From contig JAGIAH010000007.1 of NCBI GenBank assembly GCA_017744915.1, positions 124,001 to 188,000 of the forward strand: 64,000 nt of DNA, read 5' to 3'. Under the pieces are notes generated by a model that saw only the letters and a list, made by a program, of their open reading frames with translations, made no database searches and was not told where the DNA came from. The position numbers were made by a program, and so were the translations under genes. Below are positions 17,847 to 27,491 of the stretch, in pieces (position 1 is the first letter of the stretch; the number at the start of each line of letters is the position of its first letter). This stretch comes from Agrobacterium tumefaciens. Lineage in GTDB: Bacteria; Pseudomonadota; Alphaproteobacteria; Rhizobiales; Rhizobiaceae.

Positions 17847-19456
17847 GCTTCGATCGCCCTTCCCTTGAGTGCGAAGAGACCACGCGGCCGCTTCTGGATG
17901 AACAGGATGATGAGAACGAGCACGAGGATCTTGCCGAGCACGGCGCCGACCGTCGGCTCGAGGAACTTGTTGAGCACGCCGAGCGAGAGCGCGCCGACAA
18001 GCGTTCCCCAGAGATTGCCGACACCGCCGAACACCACGACCATGAAACTGTCGATGATGTAGCTCTGGCCGAGATTGGGCGAGACATTGTCGATCTGCGA
18101 CAGCGCCACCCCGGCAAGACCGGCAACGCCGGAACCGAGCGCGAAGGTGAAGGCATCCACCCAGGGGGTGCGAATGCCCATGGAAGAGGCCATGCGGCGG
18201 TTCTGGGTGACAGCGCGCATCTGCAGGCCGAAGGCGGAACGTTTCAAGAGAACGAGCAGCGCGAAGAACACCGAGAGCGAGAAGCAGACGATCCAGACCC
18301 GGTTCCAGGTGAAATTGAGATAACCGACGCTGAAGGAGCCGGACATCCAGCTGGGGCTGCCGACCTCACGATTGGTCGGGCCGAAGATGGAGCGCACACC
18401 CTGTTGCAGGATGAGCGAGATGCCCCAGGTGGCGAGCAGCGTTTCCAAGGGCCGCCCATACAGGAAACGGATGACACCACGCTCCATGACAAGCCCGACG
18501 CAGGCCGTGACCAGAAAGGCGGCGGGCAAAGCGATGGCAAGCGACCAGTCGAACAGGCCGGGAAAATGGCTGCGGATCACTTCCTGCACCATGAAGGTGG
18601 AATAGGCGCCAATCATCACCATCTCGCCATGCGCCATGTTGATGATGCCCATCACGCCGAAGGTGATGGCAAGGCCGATGGCAGCGAGCAGCAGCACGGA
18701 ACCGAGCGACAGGCCGTACCAGACATTCTGCGCATAGTCCCAGAAGGCGAGTGCGCTTTCGATGCTGGCAATGGCATTGTCGATATCCGGTTTCAGGCTC
18801 TGATCCACGGAAGCGGACGCCGCCATGAGGATGCCGATCGCATCGCGCCCGCCAAGGTTCTTGATGGTGGCGATCGCTTGCCTCTTGGCCTCCAGCGGAC
18901 GGTCGGAGGAGAGCAGCGAAACAGCCCGCGCCTCCTCCATCCGGGTCCGCACCTCGGCATCACTCTCCCTGGCGATGGCCGCTTCCAGCAATTCGAGATT
19001 TTCGGCGCTCGGGGCTTTCAAAACCGCATCGGCGGCGGAAAGCCGCACGGATTTTTCGGGGCTGAGCAGGGTCAGTCCGCCGAGTGCGGCGCGGATGACG
19101 CGGCGAAGATTGTTGTTGACCTTGATCTTGGTGACGGCCGCCTTCGGCGCCTCGCCGGCGCTTTCGCCGTTCAGCGGATCGATAAGGGTAAAATTGGAAC
19201 CTGCCGGCTTCGTCATGAACACCAGATTGTCGGCCTTGCGCACATAAAGATCGCCCGACGCGAAAGCCTCGAGCGCCGGCACGACGCGCGCATCACCCGT
19301 GGCGGCGATCTGGCCGATCAGCACTTCGGCCTGCTTGAAATCAGCCGTGCCGAGCTGGTCGATCAGCGCCTTCGGATCGCTTTGCGCGACGGAGTGGGCT
19401 GCGATCCCCATGGTGAGCCAGAGGAAGATGGCTCCGAGAAAAGATCGGATCGTCAT
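17843..19456 (-). CDS. urtB: Urea ABC transporter permease UrtB
   Basis: LivH-like permease of 537 residues. Unlike LivH it has a signal peptide (FLGAIFLWLTMGIAAHSVA) and an extra-cytoplasmic domain of about 200 residues rich in HEAT-like helical repeats before the membrane part, as is normal for UrtB. The membrane domain contains MGIINMAHGEMVMIGAYS and SNLGQ-type loops. The start at 19456 gives the signal peptide; the open frame further upstream runs into a family B repeat and is not coding. Confidence 0.93.
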   Translation of the reverse strand: MTIRSFLGAIFLWLTMGIAAHSVAQSDPKALIDQLGTADFKQAEVLIGQIAATGDARVVPALEAFASGDLYVRKADNLVFMTKPAGSNFTLIDPLNGESAGEAPKAAVTKIKVNNNLRRVIRAALGGLTLLSPEKSVRLSAADAVLKAPSAENLELLEAAIARESDAEVRTRMEEARAVSLLSSDRPLEAKRQAIATIKNLGGRDAIGILMAASASVDQSLKPDIDNAIASIESALAFWDYAQNVWYGLSLGSVLLLAAIGLAITFGVMGIINMAHGEMVMIGAYSTFMVQEVIRSHFPGLFDWSLAIALPAAFLVTACVGLVMERGVIRFLYGRPLETLLATWGISLILQQGVRSIFGPTNREVGSPSWMSGSFSVGYLNFTWNRVWIVCFSLSVFFALLVLLKRSAFGLQMRAVTQNRRMASSMGIRTPWVDAFTFALGSGVAGLAGVALSQIDNVSPNLGQSYIIDSFMVVVFGGVGNLWGTLVGALSLGVLNKFLEPTVGAVLGKILVLVLIILFIQKRPRGLFALKGRAIEA

Positions 19457-19518
19457 GTCGGGGTCCTTGGGCGTTTTACGGCGGGGCGTTTGTAGGTAAT
19501 GCCACTTGAGTATGCCGC

Positions 19519-19674
19519 CACCCCCCTCTGCCCTGCCGGGCATCTCCCCCACAAGGAGGGAGATCGGCAAGGCGCGCCTGCGTCGCTCTATCTCAACCAA
19601 TGAGAAGGGCGAAACCTTGCCTCGAGTCGATCTCCCCACCTGTGGGGGAGATGCCCGGCAGGGCAGAGGGGGGC
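19519..19674. repeat. Family B inverted repeat, copy 2 (between urtA and urtB)
   Basis: Arms CCCCTCTGCCCTGCCGGGCA and complement with CTCCCCCACAAGG / CCTGTGGGGGAG hairpins around a unique spacer of about 60 bases. It lies in the urt operon after the first gene. Confidence 0.9.
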
Positions 19675-19739
19675 ATGCTGGTTCAGTTTTCAATGATAAA
19701 ACCGCCCCCCAGCAAGGGGAGCGGCACCCACCTCGCTAA

Positions 19740-21029
19740 TCAGCTACCCTTGCCGCCGCACTTGCCGCTGGCCACATTGAAGTTCCCGCAAGACATCGGC
19801 TTCCGCCAATCCGAGATCAGATCCTTCGAATCCGGCAGGTAATCCGACCATTCGTCACCCACCACCTGCGGTGTCTGCTGCACGATCTCGAACTGCCCGT
19901 CGGCCTGGATTTCACCGATCAGCACCGGCTTGGTGATGTGGTGGTTCGGCATGACGGTGGAGTAACCGCCCGAAAGGTTCGGCACCGAAACGCCGATGAT
20001 CGAGTCGAGCACCTTGTCCGTATCGGTGGTGCCGGCGGATTCCACGGCCTTTACCCAGGCGTTAAAGCCGATGTAGGCGGCTTCCATCGGGTCGTTCGTC
20101 ACGCGCTTGTCGTTCTTGGTAAAGGCGTGCCAGGTCTTGATGAATTCGGCATTGACGGGCGCATCGACGGACTGGAAGTAGTTCCAGGCGGCAAGGTGGC
20201 CGACCAGCGGTGCCGTATCGAGACCGGCGAGTTCCTCTTCACCCACCGAGAAGGCGACGACCGGAATATCCTCAGCCTTGATGCCCTGGTTCGCCAGTTC
20301 CTTGTAGAAAGGCACGTTGGCGTCGCCGTTGATGGTGGAGACCACGGCGGTCTTCTTGCCGGCCGAACCGAACTTCTTGATGTCAGACACGATCGTCTGC
20401 CAGTCGGAATGGCCGAACGGCGTGTAGTTGATCATGACGTCCTCTTCCTTGACGCCCTTCGACATCAGGTAGGCCTTCAGGATCTTGTTGGTGGTCTGCG
20501 GATAGACATAGTCCGTGCCGGCCAGAACCCAGCGCTCGACGCCTTCGGTATTGGCGAGGTAGTCTACGGCCGGAATGGCCTGCTGGTTGGGGGCAGCACC
20601 CGTGTAGAAGATGTTGCGCGAGGATTCTTCACCCTCGTACTGAACCGGGTAGAACAGGATCGAATTCAGCTCTTCGAAGACCGGCAGCACGGATTTACGC
20701 GAGGACGAGGTCCAGCAGCCGAACACGGCCGCTACCTTGTCCTGCGAAATCAGCTGGCGGGCCTTTTCGGCAAACAGCGGCCAGTCGGAGGCCGGGTCAA
20801 CCACCACGGCTTCGAGTTTCTTGCCGAGAACGCCGCCCTTCTTGTTCTGCTCATCGATGAGCATCAGCATGGCGTCCTTCAGCGTCGTTTCTGAAATCGC
20901 CATGGTGCCGGACAGCGAATGCAGCACGCCGACCTTGATGGTGTCGTCTGCGGCAAAAGCGCCATGGAAGGCGGTGGTGGACAGGATCGCGCCAAGCAGC
21001 GCGGCACTAAGCGTCTTGCGGAACATCAT
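19740..21029 (-). CDS. urtA: Urea ABC transporter substrate-binding protein UrtA
   Basis: Periplasmic binding protein of 429 residues with signal peptide (LSAALLGAILSTTAFHGAFA). The mature sequence starts DDTIKVGVLHSLSGTMAISE and contains PVQYEGEESSRNIFYTGAAP and the C-terminal FNVASGKCGGKGS, all typical of UrtA. First gene of the urt operon; the ATG doublet at 21029/21026 leaves the exact start open by one codon. Confidence 0.95.
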   Translation of the reverse strand: MMFRKTLSAALLGAILSTTAFHGAFAADDTIKVGVLHSLSGTMAISETTLKDAMLMLIDEQNKKGGVLGKKLEAVVVDPASDWPLFAEKARQLISQDKVAAVFGCWTSSSRKSVLPVFEELNSILFYPVQYEGEESSRNIFYTGAAPNQQAIPAVDYLANTEGVERWVLAGTDYVYPQTTNKILKAYLMSKGVKEEDVMINYTPFGHSDWQTIVSDIKKFGSAGKKTAVVSTINGDANVPFYKELANQGIKAEDIPVVAFSVGEEELAGLDTAPLVGHLAAWNYFQSVDAPVNAEFIKTWHAFTKNDKRVTNDPMEAAYIGFNAWVKAVESAGTTDTDKVLDSIIGVSVPNLSGGYSTVMPNHHITKPVLIGEIQADGQFEIVQQTPQVVGDEWSDYLPDSKDLISDWRKPMSCGNFNVASGKCGGKGS

Positions 21030-21127
21030 CGGAAGAACCCCTCTCCTTGTTGGCCTCTCGTGGAGGCTCAGCGGCATCTGCGGCCGCTGCTGGGAGGGAC
21101 TATCGATCTCGCGGACACGAAACCGTA

Positions 21128-21143
21128 TACGTCAATTGACGTA
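21128..21143. promoter_or_regulatory. Perfect 16-base palindrome upstream of urtA
   Basis: TACGTCAATTGACGTA is a perfect dyad about 100 bases upstream of the urtA start codon, where an operator would be expected. The binding protein is unknown. Confidence 0.45.
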
Positions 21144-21215
21144 GGCGGGGTGGCGAAAGGTGCAGGGATGTGTGGGGTGATACGCAAGAGCATATGTGGA
21201 GCAAGGCGTCTCCAC

Positions 21216-21342
21216 TTGTTTCTTCTCCCCGCCGGGGAGAAGTCCGCGGCAGCGGGATGAGGGGGCGACGCCAGAGATATACGGAGGGGTTGCCCCTCAT
21301 CCGACCCTTCGGGCCACCTTCTCCCCCACGGGGAGAAGAAAA
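21216..21342. repeat. Family A composite palindromic repeat, copy 3
   Basis: Both arms present, order inverted relative to copy 1 (GCGGCAGCGGGATGAGG arm first, complement of GGTGGCCCGAAGGGTCGGAT second). Lies between urtA and the DUF2735 gene. Confidence 0.9.
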
Positions 21343-21360
21343 AGGTGGCACCGGCTCAGA

Positions 21361-21558
21361 TCAGGAATGCGGCTTACCGTCCCGCTCTTCGTCGCGGATC
21401 GCGTCATCATGATACCAGGAGCCGAAATCCACATGCGGCTCGCGCGCCTCACGCTCGAGCTCGCTCAGCCCGCTGTTGCGGAACTTGGAAACGCCCGCGC
21501 GCCCGCCGACCGGGAATTGATAGATCGTTGCCGTTTCGCGATGAAAGCCAGTTGCCAT
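21361..21558 (-). CDS. DUF2735 family small protein
   Basis: Protein of 65 residues beginning MATGFHRETATIYQFPVGGR, the DUF2735 pattern found in Rhizobiaceae. It is encoded divergently from glnII with a gap of about 490 bases between the two starts. Function unknown; the conserved position beside glnII hints at nitrogen-linked expression. No signal peptide or membrane segment is seen. Confidence 0.85.
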   Translation of the reverse strand: MATGFHRETATIYQFPVGGRAGVSKFRNSGLSELEREAREPHVDFGSWYHDDAIRDEERDGKPHS

Positions 21559-21936
21559 GTCAACCATCTCACTCTGTTTGCATCGAAACACTTCATGCCT
21601 GAAGCAAACCCATAAAGACCGGATTCGCTCCGTTTGATTAAAAAAAAATCACGTTGCGAAAAATATAGGCATTAATCGTCTCATCTACAAGAAAAACCAT
21701 TCCGAAAGCGCCGGTTTTTGGGGCAAATGCCAATCCCTCGCGCGCAATTGAAATCATTGCGTCGCAACAGGCCGTTTCCACGGAAGACGCCGGCTATCTA
21801 TCAGGATTCAATGATGAAACCTGAGGGGTGAATTTGCCCGCCGCAGTGCAGCAAAAATCGGTTCGCGTCATATCATGGCCTTTGCCCGCCAGGGCCCCTG
21901 AAAGATTTTTCGAAAAAATCGCCACATATGCTCAAT

Positions 21937-21953
21937 CTGGCACGCGGCATGCA
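21937..21953 (+). promoter_or_regulatory. Sigma-54 promoter of glnII
   Basis: CTGGCACGCGGCATGCA matches the sigma-54 consensus (TGGCAC-N5-TTGCA) with one mismatch and the required GG-N10-GC spacing. GG is at 21939-21940 and GC at 21951-21952, about 95 bases upstream of the glnII ATG. Upstream, TTTGC (21833) and GCAAA (21851) form a weak dyad that could be part of an NtrC site; this is speculative. Rhizobial glnII genes are known to be NtrC/RpoN dependent. The rest of the 489-base gap 21559-22047 shows no gene. Confidence 0.75.
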
Positions 21954-22047
21954 TCTAGGGGGTCAGCCCTTGAACGCGAATGCGCTTCCGGTGGCGAAAG
22001 CCACGGAAGCCTCAAGGCTTCGCATTGTTACCTATGAGAGGTTCGTA

Positions 22048-23082
22048 ATGACTAAGTTCAAACTCGAGTACATCTGGCTGGACGGATACAAGCCGGTCCC
22101 CAACCTGCGCGGCAAGACCCAGGTCAAGGAATTCGACGAATTCCCGACACTCGAGCAGCTGCCGCTTTGGGGCTTTGATGGCTCGTCCACGCAGCAGGCC
22201 GAAGGCCACAGCTCGGATTGCGTGCTGAAGCCCGTCGCGATCTACCCGGATCCGGCCCGCACCAACGGTGCACTCGTCATGTGCGAAGTCATGATGCCGG
22301 ATGGCGTCACCCCGCATTCGTCCAACAGCCGCGCCACCATCCTCGACGACGAAGATGCATGGTTCGGTTTCGAGCAGGAATATTTCTTCTACCAGGACGG
22401 CCGCCCGCTCGGCTTCCCGGAACAGGGTTACCCGGCTCCGCAGGGCCCGTACTACACCGGCGTCGGCTACAAGAATGTCGGTTCGGTTGCCCGCGAAATC
22501 GTTGAAGAACATCTCGATCTCTGCCTCGAAGCCGGCATCAACCACGAAGGCATCAACGCCGAAGTGGCCAAGGGCCAGTGGGAATTCCAGATTTTCGGCA
22601 AGGGCTCCAAGCGCGCCGCCGACCAGATCTGGGTTGCCCGTTACCTGCTGCTGCGTCTTTGCGAACAGTACGGCATCGACGTTGAATTCCATTGCAAGCC
22701 GCTCGGCGACACCGACTGGAACGGTTCGGGCATGCATTGCAACTTCTCCACCAAGTTCATGCGCGAAGTTGGCGGCAAGGATTATTTCGAAGCCCTCATG
22801 GCCGCTTTCGCCAAGAACTGGAAAGAGCACATCGACGTTTACGGTCCGGACAACCATCTGCGCCTGACCGGCAAGCACGAAACCGCTCCGTGGAACAAGT
22901 TCTCCTATGGCGTGGCAGACCGTGGCGCCTCGATCCGCGTTCCGCATTCCTTCGTCAACAACGGCTACCGCGGTTACCTTGAAGACCGTCGTCCGAACTC
23001 GCAGGGCTGCCCCTACCAGATCGCTTCCGTCGTTCTGAAGACGATCGCAGAAGTGCCGCTCGCAAAGTCGGCCGCTGCCTGA
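22048..23082 (+). CDS. glnII: Type II glutamine synthetase
   Basis: ATP-dependent ligation of ammonia to glutamate, 344 residues, the eukaryote-like GSII form used by rhizobia beside GlnA. Signature regions: KLEYIWLDGYKPVPNLRGKT, LPLWGFDGSSTQQAEG, DAWFGFEQEYFF, NHEGINAEVAKGQWEFQ and NGSGMHCNFSTKFMR. The frame is open further upstream, but translation from 22048 (MTKFKLEY) fits the family and follows GAGAGG. It has its own sigma-54 promoter and a strong terminator, so it is monocistronic. Confidence 0.97.
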   Translation: MTKFKLEYIWLDGYKPVPNLRGKTQVKEFDEFPTLEQLPLWGFDGSSTQQAEGHSSDCVLKPVAIYPDPARTNGALVMCEVMMPDGVTPHSSNSRATILDDEDAWFGFEQEYFFYQDGRPLGFPEQGYPAPQGPYYTGVGYKNVGSVAREIVEEHLDLCLEAGINHEGINAEVAKGQWEFQIFGKGSKRAADQIWVARYLLLRLCEQYGIDVEFHCKPLGDTDWNGSGMHCNFSTKFMREVGGKDYFEALMAAFAKNWKEHIDVYGPDNHLRLTGKHETAPWNKFSYGVADRGASIRVPHSFVNNGYRGYLEDRRPNSQGCPYQIASVVLKTIAEVPLAKSAAA

Positions 23083-23093
23083 TTATTAAAGAC

Positions 23094-23128
23094 ATGGCGT
23101 CGCCCGAAACCGGGCGACGCCATTTTTG
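23094..23128 (+). terminator. Rho-independent terminator of glnII
   Basis: Perfect 13-base-pair stem (ATGGCGTCGCCCG / CGGGCGACGCCAT) with a four-base loop and a T-run, 11 bases after the stop codon. Confidence 0.92.
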
Positions 23129-23293
23129 TGTCCACCGAACGGCCTGAGGCAGGGGCGACCTTTCGCCAGCCGCCGCACGCGGCATAATCTTCCGACGCGC
23201 CAACGGAGTGCGCGGCTTTCAACAACGGCATCGCATATTCGGGAAACAGCTGCGCGGTTTCCGCGCCGATGCCCTGAAGCAAGAAGGTGAGCG

Positions 23294-24064
23294 ATGGGCA
23301 TTCTCGACAAATTCTCTCTGAAAAACCGCACAGCCATCATCACCGGCAGCGGCCGTGGTCTGGGTTTCGAAATCGCCGGCGCCTTTGCCGAGGCGGGCGC
23401 CCATGTGTGGCTGACCGGCCGCAATGCCGAGACGCTGGAACAGGCGGTCGACACACTGCGCAAGGCCGGCGGCAAGGCCGACTACGCCGCCTTCGATATA
23501 GCCGATACAGCGGCCGGCAGCGCGCTCGTCCGCCGTATCGTGAACGAGACCGGCCATCTCGATATTCTCGTCAACAATGTCGGCGCGCGTGACCGCCGCC
23601 CGCTTGCCGAATTCAGCGACGAGGATGTGCTGGAACTGATCCGCACCGACCTCACCTCCTCCGTCTCCCTGTCGCGTGATGCCGCAGAGGCCATGAACAC
23701 CAACGGTTACGGCCGCATCATCACCATCACCTCCATTCTCGGCCACATCGTCCGGCCAGGCGATGCCATCTATCCCGTCGCCAAACAGGGGCTGACCGGG
23801 CTGATGCGGGCGATCGCCGTGGAATATGGCGCGCGCGGCATCACCAGCAACGCGATTGCGCCGGGCATGTTCGCCACCGAAACCAATGCCGCCCTTTCCG
23901 AAAATCCTGACATGGTGGCCTTTGCAAAGATGCGCGTGCCACTGGAGCGCTGGGGCCGGCCGGACGAGATCGCCGGGGCCGCCCTGTTTCTCGCGAGCGA
24001 CGCGGCCTCCTTCGTCAACGGCCACGTGCTGACGGTGGATGGCGGCATGTCGGTGCGGCTGTGA
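23294..24064 (+). CDS. SDR family oxidoreductase (gluconate 5-dehydrogenase-like)
   Basis: Classical short-chain dehydrogenase of 256 residues: cofactor motif TGSGRGLG, NNVG, catalytic serine in TITSILG and YPVAK (YxxxK). It ends with the family tail GHVLTVDGGMSV. The start MGILDKFSLKNRTAIITG resembles gluconate 5-dehydrogenases, but substrate is not certain. It precedes the sensor kinase gene by 31 bases on the same strand and could be co-transcribed. Confidence 0.88.
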   Translation: MGILDKFSLKNRTAIITGSGRGLGFEIAGAFAEAGAHVWLTGRNAETLEQAVDTLRKAGGKADYAAFDIADTAAGSALVRRIVNETGHLDILVNNVGARDRRPLAEFSDEDVLELIRTDLTSSVSLSRDAAEAMNTNGYGRIITITSILGHIVRPGDAIYPVAKQGLTGLMRAIAVEYGARGITSNAIAPGMFATETNAALSENPDMVAFAKMRVPLERWGRPDEIAGAALFLASDAASFVNGHVLTVDGGMSVRL

Positions 24065-24095
24065 GAAGCCCGTTGCGGAAAGGCGCTCGATAGCC

Positions 24096-27000
24096 ATGGC
24101 CGCACGGCAACGCATCATCCCCGTCAGGCGCGAATATAACCGATGGGTCGCCAACCAGACGCTGGAAGATTATGCGCTGCGCTTCACCGCCAAGAGCGCC
24201 CGGCAATTTTCCTCCAACCGCATTTCCCACACCGCCATCGGCGCGATTTCCTTTCTGGCGCTGGAAGCCATCGGCGGCGCCATCACGCTTTCCTACGGCA
24301 CCACCAACGCCTTTTACGCTATCCTCGTCGCCGCCGTGGCCATGCTGGCCGTTGGCCTGCCGATCAGCCGCTACGCCATCCGCCACGGCGTCGATATCGA
24401 CCTTCTGACCCGCGGCGCGAGCTTCGGTTATATCGGCTCCACCATTACTTCGCTCATCTATGCCGCCTTCACCTTCATGCTCTTCGCCATCGAGGCGTCA
24501 ATCATGTCCGGCGCGCTGGAGCTGGCGCTCGGCATACCGCTATGGATCGGCTACATCATCTCCGCCGTCATGGTCATTCCGCTCGTCACCCATGGCGTGC
24601 GGCTCATCAGCCGTTTCCAGATCATCACCCAGCCCTTCTGGATCGTGCTGAACATCCTGCCCTTCATCTTCATCGCCCTGATGGACTGGGAAAAATACGA
24701 TCTGTGGCGCGCCTTTGCCGGCATTCACCACGCCTCCGGCCCACCCGGCACGGCAGCGGATTTCAATCTGGTGGAATTCGGCGCGGCCTCGGCCGTCATT
24801 CTGGCGCTGATGTCGCAGATCGGCGAACAGGTGGATTTCCTGCGCTTCCTGCCGGCCGAAGGCCAGAGCCGGCTGCGCCACCGCATCGCCGTTTTCCTGG
24901 CGGGCTCGGGCTGGGTCGTCGTCGGCGTGCCGAAGCTTCTCGCCGGCTCCTTCCTCGTGGTGCTCACCTTCAGCTCCGGTGTCTCGGTGGACCGCGCCGC
25001 CGATCCGGCGCAGATGTATCTCACCGCCTTCGGTTACATGATCCCTAACGAAACCGCCGCCATGCTGCTGATGGTCGCCTTCGTGGTCGTGTCGCAGCTG
25101 AAGATCAACGTCATGAATGCCTATGCGGGCTCGCTCGCCTGGTCGAATTTCTTTTCCCGCCTCACCCACAGCCATCCCGGCCGCGTCGTCTGGCTGATCT
25201 TTAATGTGGCGATCGCGCTGCTTCTGATGGAACTCGGCATCTACCGGCTGCTGGAAGAAACGCTCGGCATCTTCTCCATCATCGCCATGGCGTGGCTCTG
25301 CACCATTTCCGCCGATCTCTTCATCAACAAGCCGCTCGGCCTTGCGCCCCCCGGCATCGAATTCAAGCGCGCCCACCTCTACGATATCAACCCTGTCGGC
25401 GTTGGCTCGATGGCGCTTTCGGCCACCATTGCCCTGATGGCGCATTTCGGCACCTTCGGTCCGCTGGCCGCCTCACTCGCACCCTATCTGACGCTGATCG
25501 TCGCCTTCATCGCCTCGCCGCTGATTGCCTGGGGCACGAAGGGCAAGTTCTACCTCGCCCGCAAACCGCGCCAGAAATGGCGCGAAGAAAGCAGCATCAC
25601 CTGCTCGATCTGCGAACACCCGTTCGAGCCGGAAGACATGGCCTGGTGCCCGGCCTATGCCGCACCGATCTGTTCGCTCTGCTGCTCACTGGACAGCCGC
25701 TGCCACGACATGTGCAAGCCGAAGGCAAAGCTCAACTACCAAGTGGCAACCGTCGCAAAAACCTTCCTGCCAAGGCAGCTGGTGGCCAAGCTCGCCACCC
25801 GGCTCGGGCGTTACGGCATGGCGGCGGCGATTGCCGTCACCGCCATCGGCGGCATATTGGCGCTCATCGCCCATCAGGTCGGCACCGCCTCACCGGAAAC
25901 GGCCGATGTGGTGAACCGCACCATCCTCATCGTATTTTTCGTCTTCGCCGTCATTGCCGGCATCGTCTGCTGGTTCCTCGTGCTTGCCCATGACAGCCGG
26001 GTGGTGGCGGAAGAGGAATCCTCCCGCCAGAACACGCTGCTCCTGAAGGAAATCGCCGCCCACAAGAAGACCGACGCCGCCCTTCAGGACGCCAAGGAGA
26101 CGGCGGAAGCCGCCAACCGTGCCAAGAGCCGTTATGTGGTCGGGCTCAGCCATGAACTGCGCACGCCACTCAATGCCGTTCTGGGTTATGCCCAGATCCT
26201 CGAGCGCGACGACACCATTCCGCCACCCCGGCAATCGGCCATCAAGGTTATCCGCCGCTCCGCCGATCATCTGTCCGGCCTGATCGACGGGCTCCTCGAT
26301 ATTTCCAAGATCGAGGCCGGCCGCCTGCAGGTCTATTCCAACGAAATCAACATTCAGGATTTCCTCGACCAGATCGTCGATATGTTCCGCCCGCAGGCGC
26401 AGGCCAAGGGGCTGGAATTCCGTCATGACCGGTCGCGGGCCCTGCCGCAATATGTCCGCACCGATGAAAAGCGGCTGCGGCAGATCCTCGTCAACCTGCT
26501 TTCCAACGCCATCAAATTCACCGACGCGGGCGCGGTCACCTTCGATGTCGGTTATCGCAGCCAGGTGGCAAGTTTCACCGTGTCCGATACCGGCCGTGGC
26601 ATCGCACAAAAGGATCTCGCCCGCATCTACGAGCCCTTCCAGCGCGGCGAGGCAGACAGCGTGCGTCCCATGCCGGGCCTCGGCCTCGGCCTCACCATCA
26701 CCCGGCTTCTGACCAATACGCTCGGCGGCGAGATTGCTGTTAGCAGCGAAAAGGATGAGGGTTCCACCTTCCGTGTTCGCCTGATGCTCTCGGCCGTGCA
26801 CCGGCCAAACACCGCACCTGCGCCGGAAAAGACCATCCGCTCCTATTCCGGCCCGCGCCGCACCATCGTCGTGGTGGATGACAATGAGGATCACCGCGAG
26901 CTGATGCGGCAGGTGCTTTCGCCACTCGATTTCGTGGTGCTGACCGCCCAGAGCGGACCGGAATGCCTGACGCTGATCGAAGGCGTGAAACCCGATCTCT

Positions 27001-27491
27001 TCCTCATCGATATTTCCATGCCGGGCATGACCGGCTGGCAGCTTGTGACGAAGCTGCGCGAGGCCGGCCAGACCGCCCCGCTCATCATGCTATCCGCCAA
27101 TATCGGTGACGGCACCGTGGCGGGTGCGGGCGAGGACAACCACAACGACGCCATAGCCAAGCCGGTGGACATCCGCCACCTCTGCGACAGGCTCGCCGTG
27201 CATCTCGGCCTGAAATGGATTTACGAGACGGACGTGCCGCCGGCACCCACACCGCAACCGCCTGCTGAGATCATCCATCCGGGCGCGATCCATATTCAGG
27301 ATTTGCAGCGGCTCGGCGAAATAGGCTACATACGCGGCATTGAGGCGAAACTCGCCGATCTTGCCCGCAACACGGATAACCTGCCCTTCACGCAAGAGCT
27401 CGGCACCTATGTGCAGGCCTTCGATCTGGCCGGTTATGCCCATTTTCTCAAGCGGTTCGCAGACGGTGACAGGGGAGACGGCAAGGCATGA
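24096..27491 (+). CDS. NCS1-type permease / Cys-rich domain / hybrid histidine kinase fusion
   Basis: Protein of 1,131 residues. Residues of about 20-490 form a multi-helix permease module of the nucleobase:cation symporter (NCS1, CodB-like) type. Residues 503-541 are a cysteine-rich segment (CSICEHPF, then CSLCCSLDSRCHDMC) suited to metal binding. Two more membrane helices follow near 575-650. Next come HisKA (H686 in LSHELRTPLNAVLGYAQIL), HATPase (NLLSNAIKF, DTGRGI, GLGLGLT) and a receiver with D972 (FLIDISMPGMTG), ending in a helical tail. Predicted membrane sensor using a transporter as input domain. Start at 24096 was chosen because the open frame before it overlaps the SDR gene. It overlaps the next gene by four bases. 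Confidence 0.9.
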   Translation: MAARQRIIPVRREYNRWVANQTLEDYALRFTAKSARQFSSNRISHTAIGAISFLALEAIGGAITLSYGTTNAFYAILVAAVAMLAVGLPISRYAIRHGVDIDLLTRGASFGYIGSTITSLIYAAFTFMLFAIEASIMSGALELALGIPLWIGYIISAVMVIPLVTHGVRLISRFQIITQPFWIVLNILPFIFIALMDWEKYDLWRAFAGIHHASGPPGTAADFNLVEFGAASAVILALMSQIGEQVDFLRFLPAEGQSRLRHRIAVFLAGSGWVVVGVPKLLAGSFLVVLTFSSGVSVDRAADPAQMYLTAFGYMIPNETAAMLLMVAFVVVSQLKINVMNAYAGSLAWSNFFSRLTHSHPGRVVWLIFNVAIALLLMELGIYRLLEETLGIFSIIAMAWLCTISADLFINKPLGLAPPGIEFKRAHLYDINPVGVGSMALSATIALMAHFGTFGPLAASLAPYLTLIVAFIASPLIAWGTKGKFYLARKPRQKWREESSITCSICEHPFEPEDMAWCPAYAAPICSLCCSLDSRCHDMCKPKAKLNYQVATVAKTFLPRQLVAKLATRLGRYGMAAAIAVTAIGGILALIAHQVGTASPETADVVNRTILIVFFVFAVIAGIVCWFLVLAHDSRVVAEEESSRQNTLLLKEIAAHKKTDAALQDAKETAEAANRAKSRYVVGLSHELRTPLNAVLGYAQILERDDTIPPPRQSAIKVIRRSADHLSGLIDGLLDISKIEAGRLQVYSNEINIQDFLDQIVDMFRPQAQAKGLEFRHDRSRALPQYVRTDEKRLRQILVNLLSNAIKFTDAGAVTFDVGYRSQVASFTVSDTGRGIAQKDLARIYEPFQRGEADSVRPMPGLGLGLTITRLLTNTLGGEIAVSSEKDEGSTFRVRLMLSAVHRPNTAPAPEKTIRSYSGPRRTIVVVDDNEDHRELMRQVLSPLDFVVLTAQSGPECLTLIEGVKPDLFLIDISMPGMTGWQLVTKLREAGQTAPLIMLSANIGDGTVAGAGEDNHNDAIAKPVDIRHLCDRLAVHLGLKWIYETDVPPAPTPQPPAEIIHPGAIHIQDLQRLGEIGYIRGIEAKLADLARNTDNLPFTQELGTYVQAFDLAGYAHFLKRFADGDRGDGKA

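Noticed and set aside
15843-18062. Plus-strand open frame of about 739 codons across urtD and urtC
   Set aside because: It runs through a family B repeat and opposite two clear ABC transporter genes; its histidine- and arginine-rich composition is typical of an antisense frame in GC-rich DNA.
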